From assembly GCA_964465945.1 (NCBI GenBank), contig CAYXMM010000010.1, positions 1 to 64,000 on the forward strand: 64,000 nucleotides of DNA. Reading direction: 5' to 3'. How positions within the stretch are numbered: the first letter of the stretch is position 1; every line of letters begins with the position of its first letter. This stretch comes from JAJRPT01 sp964465945. GTDB lineage: Bacteria; Bacteroidota; Ignavibacteria; Kapaibacteriales; UBA2268. The notes under the pieces are model-generated. The model did no database searches and was not told the DNA's origin. It worked only from the letters and a program-made list of their open reading frames with translations. This document shows, one piece after another, positions 8,780-15,502 of this stretch. Both the position numbers and the translations under genes were made by a program.

Positions 8780-10713
8780 TTAAATTAATTTTATTATTTA
8801 TGCTTGGCACATCTTTGATGTTCGGGCAAGTATATAAAAATCAATATGCAAGTAAAATTCACTTAACATCAGACCCAACTTCTGGATTTGAATATCTTAT
8901 TGTTGCTCCAACTGGACTAGCTTCAAGTTATACTTTCACACTTCCACCCTCAATTGGAAATACTGGAGAAGTTTTAACTTCTCTTGGAAATGGTTCATAT
9001 ACTTGGACTAATCCCTCATTACATAGCGCAACTCCTGGAGGATCTAATACAAATATTCAATTTTCAAGTGGTGGTAATTTTTCTGGGTCAAATAATTTTA
9101 CTTGGAGTAACTCTACAGGTAAATTATTTTTAAACACAAGTTCAGGCAATTTTGATATTAATGTAAAAAATTGGATGATGTCTGGTTTAAATGGAAAATC
9201 TGGTGCTTTAAGATTACATACAGGTCATGCTTCTGGGTATGCTTTTAATTTTAGACCTAACTCAGCAATGACTACAAGTGCAACATTTACTTTCCCATCT
9301 ACTTATGGCTCGGCAGGTCAGTTTCTTGTTACAGATGGGGCTGGGAATTTATACTGGACTTCTGCTGCTATTGGTGGGGACTTCGATTGTATAGGGCAAG
9401 GTACTGGTGGTGGAACTGGAAATACTGCTACCTCAGATGATTCGTTTGTCGGTGGTGGTAGTGGTAATAGCGTTGGTGGGGATTCTGAGAATGGTTTTAT
9501 TGGCGGAGGTTCTTCAAATGCAATTTCTGATGAGAGTGAAGGTGGTGCAATAATTACTGGAACTTCAAATCAGATAACAGGTGAAAGCGAAAATTCAGTT
9601 ATTGTTGCAGGCGCAAGTAATATAATAAAAAATGAAAGCCAAAATTCTTCAATTGGTGCTGGTCGTTTTAATCAAATCGATATAGATGATGATGATGATG
9701 GTGAATCATTTATTGGAGCAGGTGAATATAATTATATAAAATCTATAAGATGTGTTATTCCTGCTGGATATAGTAATACTATTTCAAATAATGCTGATGA
9801 AAATATTATTGGAAGTGGCGAGAATAATTTTATTCAATATGCGAAAGATAATGGAATTGTAACTGGTAAGAATAATAGAATTACTGGCAGCGGAGGCAAT
9901 AGTACTGATTATGCTTCAATTGCAGGTGGTGAAAATAATAAAATATTATCTGATTATGGCTTTATCGGTGGTGGAGCAAATAATCAAGTTTCTAATGAAT
10001 ATTCTAGTGTTGCTGGCGGAGAGTACAATTATGTTTCTGGTAAATATTCTGCTATTTTAGGAGGGGCGTCGAATACTGTTTCAGGTGATTATTCTATGGC
10101 ATTTGGCTATCAATCTCAAGCTTCATCTAATTATACAGTTGCTATTGGTAGAAGAGCTGTGGCTGATAATCAAGGCGCTTTTGTTTTTGCTGATAATACT
10201 GATGCGGAATTAAATTCATCTGCAGATAATAGAATGGAAATGAGATTTTCTGGTGGGTATCGATTTTTTACAAACACTGGATTAACTACAGGAATGAAAC
10301 TTGACCCAGGCGCTAATAGTTGGGCTGCAGTTTCTGATAAAAATGTGAAATCTAATATTTTAAATTTAGATTATAATAGTATTTTGAATAAAATTTCTGA
10401 TTTAATTATTTGTTCTTGGGCTTATAAGTCTAATGATGATATGTCTATAAGAAATTATGGACCAATGGCACAAGATTTTTATAAATTATTTGGAAATGAT
10501 AAATTAGGTCATTTCGGAACTGATAAAACTATTGTTACGAATCATATTACGAATATTGGACTTGCTTCTCTAAAGGGTCTTGTTAATAAATATGAGAATG
10601 GGAATAAAAAAATAAGTGAGCTCGAAAAAGAGCAGACTGAAATTTTAAATAAACTTAATGAACTTGAAAATGAAATTCTATTATTACAAAATAGAGTTGG
10701 AGGTGGAAAATGA
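8776..10713 (+). CDS. Exported fibre protein 2: beta-roll repeats with acidic loops and S74 chaperone domain
   Basis: 645 residues, paralog of the genes on either side with the same order of parts: signal peptide (ending MFGQ), TFTLPPSIGNTGEVLTSLG adaptor, beta-roll array, YadA-like tail repeats (AFGYQSQASSNYTVAIGRRA), S74 chaperone (AAVSDKNVKSN with S520, YGPMAQDFYKLFG) and a terminal coiled coil (ISELEKEQTEILNKL). Its repeat loops differ from the neighbours: several carry Glu/Asp-rich inserts (DESEG, GESEN, NESQN) and one a run of five Asp. It overlaps the genes before and after by 4 bases, so translation is coupled. A trimeric surface fibre is inferred from the family. Confidence 0.85.
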   Translation: MIKLILLFMLGTSLMFGQVYKNQYASKIHLTSDPTSGFEYLIVAPTGLASSYTFTLPPSIGNTGEVLTSLGNGSYTWTNPSLHSATPGGSNTNIQFSSGGNFSGSNNFTWSNSTGKLFLNTSSGNFDINVKNWMMSGLNGKSGALRLHTGHASGYAFNFRPNSAMTTSATFTFPSTYGSAGQFLVTDGAGNLYWTSAAIGGDFDCIGQGTGGGTGNTATSDDSFVGGGSGNSVGGDSENGFIGGGSSNAISDESEGGAIITGTSNQITGESENSVIVAGASNIIKNESQNSSIGAGRFNQIDIDDDDDGESFIGAGEYNYIKSIRCVIPAGYSNTISNNADENIIGSGENNFIQYAKDNGIVTGKNNRITGSGGNSTDYASIAGGENNKILSDYGFIGGGANNQVSNEYSSVAGGEYNYVSGKYSAILGGASNTVSGDYSMAFGYQSQASSNYTVAIGRRAVADNQGAFVFADNTDAELNSSADNRMEMRFSGGYRFFTNTGLTTGMKLDPGANSWAAVSDKNVKSNILNLDYNSILNKISDLIICSWAYKSNDDMSIRNYGPMAQDFYKLFGNDKLGHFGTDKTIVTNHITNIGLASLKGLVNKYENGNKKISELEKEQTEILNKLNELENEILLLQNRVGGGK

Positions 10714-12629
10714 AAAAATTAGTTTTATTAATTATTTTGTCTTTTGTTGGCGTTTATTCGCAAGTTTTTAGAGAAATTTATACTTCAAAAATAATTTTAA
10801 ATCAAAATGAAGACAATAACAATAACTTGTTTATTATTCAAGTACCTACACTTTCACAGTCTGTTACTTTTACAATCCCAGTAGGTCAAGGAATAAATGG
10901 AGATGTTTTAACAACAAATGGAATTAATTCTACAACTTGGACTGGCTTAACTGGAGGTAGTGTCGGTGGTGTTGGTGATGGACTAGTTCAATTTAACGAT
11001 AATGGTTTTGGAGGTTCAAGTTCGTTCATTTGGAATAATACTAGTGGATATTTAGGAGTAGGGTTAGTTAGCCCATCATATACATTACATTCTTCAGGTA
11101 CTATTAGTGTTGGAAGTGTTGCAAATCCTGCTATACTTGCTATTGGCTCCGCAAATGCATCTGGAAAATATTTATATATTAAAACAAGTGCTAGCTCAAA
11201 CTCAAATGTTAATTTTATACTTCCAGCAAATAACGGAACAGCCAACCAAGGCTTACTCTCAAATTCATCGGGTTCTCTTTCTTGGGGAGGTGAAATTAAA
11301 AAAGGTCCTGTTAGTAATAATGAACCAAACGATAATGATATAAATAATAATGCTGATAATGCTTATATTGGAGGTGGAAGTGGAAATGATATAAATAATA
11401 ATGCTTCTAATTCCACAGTATTTGGTGGTAATGATAATGATGTAAATAATAATGCTAATTCTGCAATTATTGTTGGTGGAAATAATAATTCAAATAATAA
11501 TAACTCTCATTACTCTATTATTACTGGTGGCAATAATAACAACTTAAATAATAATATATCTTCTGCTGGTTTAGGTGGAGGAAAAGACAATGATTTGAAT
11601 AATAATGCAAATTATGGTTTTGTTGGTGGAGGTAAAGAAAATGATTTTAATAATAATAGTAACTCGTCTGTTATATTTGGTGGGTATGAACACGATTTTA
11701 ATAATGATGCGAGTTATGCTGTAATTGGAGGAGGTGCCAATAACGACTTAAAAGGTGATTATAGCGCTATTTTTACAGGAAATGATAATGAAGGTAATAA
11801 TAATAATAACCGAAGTTTGATTTTTAGTGGTAAAGACAATGCTACAAGTAATTCAGATATATTTTTAGGAAGTGGTAATGGAAATACCGTGGCTCAAAGC
11901 TACTCTTTTGTATTAAATGGTGATAACAATGATATGACAAATAATACTGACCATTCAGGAGTTCTATGGGGAACTAATACTAATTTTTCAGGTAACGGAA
12001 AATACACTTTTATTGGTGCAAGAGAATCTGGAATTAGTAATAATTCTGATGATTGTATTATGTTTGGTCGAAGACCTCAAAATTGGGGAAAATCTGGTAA
12101 TTTTATTTTGGGTGATTCAAATGATAATGATATAAGTACTGATGGTGATGATAATGAATTTAGGGCAAGGTTTTCAGGTGGATATAGATTATGGTCTAAT
12201 TCCGCTATGACAGTCGGTGTTGGGCTTGACGCTGGAGCAAGTAGTTGGGCTTCGGTTTCTGATAGAAATATGAAAGAAGTAATTGTAAGTTTAAATCCAT
12301 TAGAATTTATTGATAAAATAAAAAAATTAGAAATATTTTCTTGGTCGTATAAAGGTTTTGAAGAAACAGGTATAAGAAATTACGGACCAATGGCACAAGA
12401 TTTTTACGCATTATTCGGTAAAGATAAATACGGAACTTATGGAAATAATACTTCTATAAAAGAGTTAGATGCAGCGGCTATTTTGATTCTTGGTGTGCAA
12501 GGAAGTAAAATTGAAGTGGATAGCCAAAGTAATGAATTAAAAAATGCTATTTCAAATAGTTATAAAATCGATAGTAAATTAAGAGAATTAGAAGAAAAAT
12601 TAAATTCTTTAGAAAATAAAATTAAGTGA
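10710..12629 (+). CDS. Exported fibre protein 3: beta-roll repeats with Asn-rich loops and S74 chaperone domain
   Basis: 639 residues, third paralog. The signal peptide (MKKLVLLIILSFVGVYSQ) is followed by the same adaptor (VTFTIPVGQGINGDVL) and then a striking array of about ten repeats of 20-24 residues in which almost every loop reads ND-x-NNNA or close to it (GGGSGNDINNNAS, FGGNDNDVNNNAN). The C-terminal S74 domain keeps WASVSDRNMKE (S517), YGPMAQDFYALFG and a final coiled coil (RELEEKLNSLENKIK). The invariant Asn runs suggest asparagine ladders stacked along a beta-roll. The gene overlaps its neighbours by 4 bases (ATGA before, GTGA after). Confidence 0.85.
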   Translation: MKKLVLLIILSFVGVYSQVFREIYTSKIILNQNEDNNNNLFIIQVPTLSQSVTFTIPVGQGINGDVLTTNGINSTTWTGLTGGSVGGVGDGLVQFNDNGFGGSSSFIWNNTSGYLGVGLVSPSYTLHSSGTISVGSVANPAILAIGSANASGKYLYIKTSASSNSNVNFILPANNGTANQGLLSNSSGSLSWGGEIKKGPVSNNEPNDNDINNNADNAYIGGGSGNDINNNASNSTVFGGNDNDVNNNANSAIIVGGNNNSNNNNSHYSIITGGNNNNLNNNISSAGLGGGKDNDLNNNANYGFVGGGKENDFNNNSNSSVIFGGYEHDFNNDASYAVIGGGANNDLKGDYSAIFTGNDNEGNNNNNRSLIFSGKDNATSNSDIFLGSGNGNTVAQSYSFVLNGDNNDMTNNTDHSGVLWGTNTNFSGNGKYTFIGARESGISNNSDDCIMFGRRPQNWGKSGNFILGDSNDNDISTDGDDNEFRARFSGGYRLWSNSAMTVGVGLDAGASSWASVSDRNMKEVIVSLNPLEFIDKIKKLEIFSWSYKGFEETGIRNYGPMAQDFYALFGKDKYGTYGNNTSIKELDAAAILILGVQGSKIEVDSQSNELKNAISNSYKIDSKLRELEEKLNSLENKIK

Positions 12630-14464
12630 AAATTAGTTTATTAATCATATTACTTTATAATTTCGCTTTTTCTCAAAATGTCCAAATGATGGGTGGAGCG
12701 AAGATTAAATTACAAGGCAATGTAAAAGCAAAGCTTTATGGTGATTTTGAAATTAATTCTTCTACTTTTACTCAATCTGGTAGCAATACCTTTTCTTTAA
12801 ATGGGAATTGGGTTAATACTGGTGAGTATAATGCGAATAGTGCTATGGTTAATTTTTTTGGCTCTAATACTCAAACCATTGTAAATACATCTAATAATGA
12901 CTTTTATGATATGTATATTGGGAAAAGTAATGGTATTGTTCAACTTACTTCAAGCACTATAAATGTTTTAAATGATTTATCTTTTAATTCAAGTAGTTAC
13001 GGAAATTTATTTACAAGAGATAATGCATTAGTATATGTTTATGGTGATGTTTTACGGCTAAATGGTGGTTTTGTAGATGGCTATTTGGCTTTGAATTTTA
13101 CAGCAAATGATAATACTACTACAACTTTTGTCATTGGAAGGGATAATGCTTACACTCCTGTCGAAATTGATTTTGATGGAACTAATTTAGCGGGTGGATT
13201 CGTCCAAGCAATTTCCGACCCAAGAGATGTGTATATGCTTGGTTCTCAATTAGATTCTACTCAAAATGTTGAGAGAGAATATACAATCGGAAAGCCAAGT
13301 TCTTCAACTTTTGATATTGGTTCTGGCACATTTACTATGAATATTCATTACATCAATCCTGATGATATTAGAAATGGTGCAGACCCCACTGATTTTGTAA
13401 CTGCGAGATATGATGGTCCTGTTTGGGGTCAATTTTTATTAAGTGCTTTACAAACAACTAATTCTTCTGTAATGTCAGGGACTAATGCTTTTGGAACTTA
13501 TGTTGTTGGACCAGAAGACTTCTTTCAGAATATATATTCAACAACGAGCGGTTCATTCTCTGAGCCAAGTAATTGGTCATTATATGGCTATGGTAGTCCA
13601 TATCCTTCAGGATTTGCTCCACGTTCGAGAGATAATGCCTTTGTTGGAGATGGTGATAATATTGCTTTAGATGCGGATATTGCAGTTCTAACTGGAAGGA
13701 CTTTCACCTTAGAGCAAGCAGGACCAAGTGGCGAACAAGGTCAATTAACAATGGATAACTATGTTTTAAGTGGAGCAGGAACTTTTACTCTAAAATCTGG
13801 TGGGATTTTGTCAGTTGGTGATGTTGACGGGATAACCCAAGTTCCTACTAATGCTGGAAATATAAGAACATCAACAAGAAATTATAACTTTGCTAATCAT
13901 AATAATGGAAATTTCATTTATACCGCTCAAAATAATGGAGTTACCGGCGACGGACTTCCTGACGATGTTCACGATTTAGAAGTTAATTCTACTGCAATAG
14001 TTACATTACAAAAAAATGTAAATGTTTCGAGAAATATGACAATTAGTAGTGGAACTTTTGATGTTGATGATAAAATAATTACTGGAACAAATAGCGGAAC
14101 ATTTTCAATTTCTGACGGAAATAGAATAGCAATAGGGGATATGAATAATGCTCAAATTTCTATTCCAGGGTTTAATGTATATGATGTGGATGCAAATTCA
14201 ACTTTTGAATTCAATGGCTCAACTCAAACTATCAGCTTATTACCTTTAAATTTCAGCACTGCATTAGGTTATGGAAATGTAGTAACAAATAATATTGGCA
14301 CTAAAACTGTTGCTTCAAACCTTAACATTAGAGGCGATTTATATATACTCGGAAGTTCAATGTTCAATAATCAAGTTGGCGTAAATAATCTTAGAGTTTA
14401 TGGCAACATTGCTAATATAAGCTCAGGACTACAAAATGACGGTTTTATATACGTCGGACCATAA
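12626..14464 (+). CDS. Exported beta-rich protein, fourth cistron of the coupled fibre block
   Basis: 612 residues starting at a GTG that overlaps the preceding stop (GTGA), so translation is coupled to the fibre genes. A signal peptide (MKISLLIILLYNFAFSQ) is followed by short beta-strand repeats (NSSTFTQSGSNTFSLNG, GNWVNTG) like those of large Bacteroidota surface proteins with beta-helix folds. A second half (from about residue 300) has similar strands. It ends abruptly (DGFIYVGP) with no T9SS sorting domain and no S74 domain. It may be retained by the other operon products, or its tail may have been lost. Function unknown; a baseplate or partner of the fibres is only a guess from context. 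Confidence 0.7.
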   Translation: MKISLLIILLYNFAFSQNVQMMGGAKIKLQGNVKAKLYGDFEINSSTFTQSGSNTFSLNGNWVNTGEYNANSAMVNFFGSNTQTIVNTSNNDFYDMYIGKSNGIVQLTSSTINVLNDLSFNSSSYGNLFTRDNALVYVYGDVLRLNGGFVDGYLALNFTANDNTTTTFVIGRDNAYTPVEIDFDGTNLAGGFVQAISDPRDVYMLGSQLDSTQNVEREYTIGKPSSSTFDIGSGTFTMNIHYINPDDIRNGADPTDFVTARYDGPVWGQFLLSALQTTNSSVMSGTNAFGTYVVGPEDFFQNIYSTTSGSFSEPSNWSLYGYGSPYPSGFAPRSRDNAFVGDGDNIALDADIAVLTGRTFTLEQAGPSGEQGQLTMDNYVLSGAGTFTLKSGGILSVGDVDGITQVPTNAGNIRTSTRNYNFANHNNGNFIYTAQNNGVTGDGLPDDVHDLEVNSTAIVTLQKNVNVSRNMTISSGTFDVDDKIITGTNSGTFSISDGNRIAIGDMNNAQISIPGFNVYDVDANSTFEFNGSTQTISLLPLNFSTALGYGNVVTNNIGTKTVASNLNIRGDLYILGSSMFNNQVGVNNLRVYGNIANISSGLQNDGFIYVGP

Positions 14465-14495
14465 TATTACTTTCTTTAAATTTTAAAAAATATAT

Positions 14496-15218
14496 ATGAA
14501 ATTATCAATCCTTATTTTGCTAATTAGCATAAACTCAATTTTTTCAAATGAAATCGTTTATAAGTCAAGCAATATTGAAATAATTAAAATTTCTGACAAT
14601 ATATTTCAACATATTTCTTACTTAGAAACTGAAAAATGGGGGAGAGTGAGTTGCAACGGAATGATTTTTAAGAGCAATGATGAATGCGTAGTTTTTGATA
14701 CAACACCTAATGATAGCACAAGCTTAGAGTTAATAAACGTTATTAAGAATAATTTAAAACTACAAGTTAAATATTTAGTTATCAATCATTTTCATGAAGA
14801 TTGTCTTGGTGGTGTTAAATCATTTATTAATAGTGATATAAAGGTTGTAGCAAATAAAAAAACGATAGATTTAGCTCGCAAAGATAGTATATTTTTTGAT
14901 GCAATTATTTTTGAGAATGAGAATATACTGGAAGTTGGTGGAGAGAAGGTTGTTAATCGATTTTTGGGAGAAGGGCATACGCAAGATAATATTGTTTCAT
15001 TTATTATAAGCAAGAAGGTGCTTTTTGGTGGTTGTTTAGTAAAGGAATTGGGAGCGAGCAAGGGTTATTTGGAAGATGCTAATATAAATGAATGGGCAAG
15101 AACTATAGAAAGAGTCAGAGAGGTATTTCCAAAAATTAATCTGGTAGTACCTGGGCATGGAAAAGCTGGCTCAATAGAGTTACTTGAGTATACGAAAGAA
15201 TTATTTGATACTAAATAA
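14496..15218 (+). CDS. Subclass B1-like metallo-beta-lactamase
   Basis: 240 residues with a signal peptide (cleaved near residue 17), so periplasmic. All six zinc ligands of subclass B1 enzymes are present: H98, H100 and H161 for site 1; D102, C180 and H221 for site 2 (motifs NHFHEDCLGG, GEGHTQDN, GGCLVKELGA, VPGHGKAG). Spacings match Bacillus cereus BcII as I recall it: 59 residues from Asp to the third His and 19 from that His to the Cys. The segment before them (GRVSCNGMI) fits the B1 pattern. Position 103 is Cys where most B1 enzymes have Arg or Ser. These enzymes hydrolyse beta-lactams including carbapenems; activity here is inferred. It lies 31 bases after the fibre block, without an obvious ribosome binding site. 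Confidence 0.85.
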   Translation: MKLSILILLISINSIFSNEIVYKSSNIEIIKISDNIFQHISYLETEKWGRVSCNGMIFKSNDECVVFDTTPNDSTSLELINVIKNNLKLQVKYLVINHFHEDCLGGVKSFINSDIKVVANKKTIDLARKDSIFFDAIIFENENILEVGGEKVVNRFLGEGHTQDNIVSFIISKKVLFGGCLVKELGASKGYLEDANINEWARTIERVREVFPKINLVVPGHGKAGSIELLEYTKELFDTK

Positions 15219-15497
15219 TTACTTTTTCACATCTCTTAAATGATTATATTCAGGATGTTTATTCAAATAGCTCTCTGTAAAACTACAAATTGCTATAATT
15301 AATAGGTTATTTTTCTCGGCATATTGAATAGCATATTTAACTAAAATTTTACCAATTCCTTGCCCGGCAAATTCGGCTGGTACTTCTGTATGTGCAATAA
15401 TAAGTTTTTTAAACTTTATATTATATTCCATTATAGCAAATCTATCCCCAATATGATACTCAAATCGGCTTTTCTCTTTATTATTAATAACTTCCAT
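15219..15497 (-). CDS. Small GNAT-type acetyltransferase (COG2388-like)
   Basis: 92 residues covering a minimal GNAT fold. It carries the acetyl-CoA-binding signature of the short COG2388/YidJ-like family (HTEVPAEFAGQGIGKILVK, with the GQGIGK pyrophosphate loop), followed by YAEKNNLLIIAICSFTESYL. The substrate is unknown. It starts 5 bases after the end of the TPR-CHAT gene and is probably the last gene of that operon. Its stop codon abuts the stop of the metallo-beta-lactamase gene, with no spacer between the convergent genes. Confidence 0.8.
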   Translation of the reverse strand: MEVINNKEKSRFEYHIGDRFAIMEYNIKFKKLIIAHTEVPAEFAGQGIGKILVKYAIQYAEKNNLLIIAICSFTESYLNKHPEYNHLRDVKK

Positions 15498-15502
15498 TTT
15501 TC

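Noticed and set aside
7500..12100. CRISPR array or other DNA-level repeat array
   Set aside because: The repeats are in frame, protein-coding and diverged at the DNA level.
6848..12629. Prophage tail-fibre genes
   Set aside because: S74 domains are common in phage fibres, but each protein has a signal peptide and no capsid, terminase, integrase or lysis gene is near.
14496..15218. Glyoxalase II or other general MBL-fold hydrolase
   Set aside because: The Cys ligand in GGCLVK, the spacing of all six ligands and the signal peptide fit subclass B1 beta-lactamases better.
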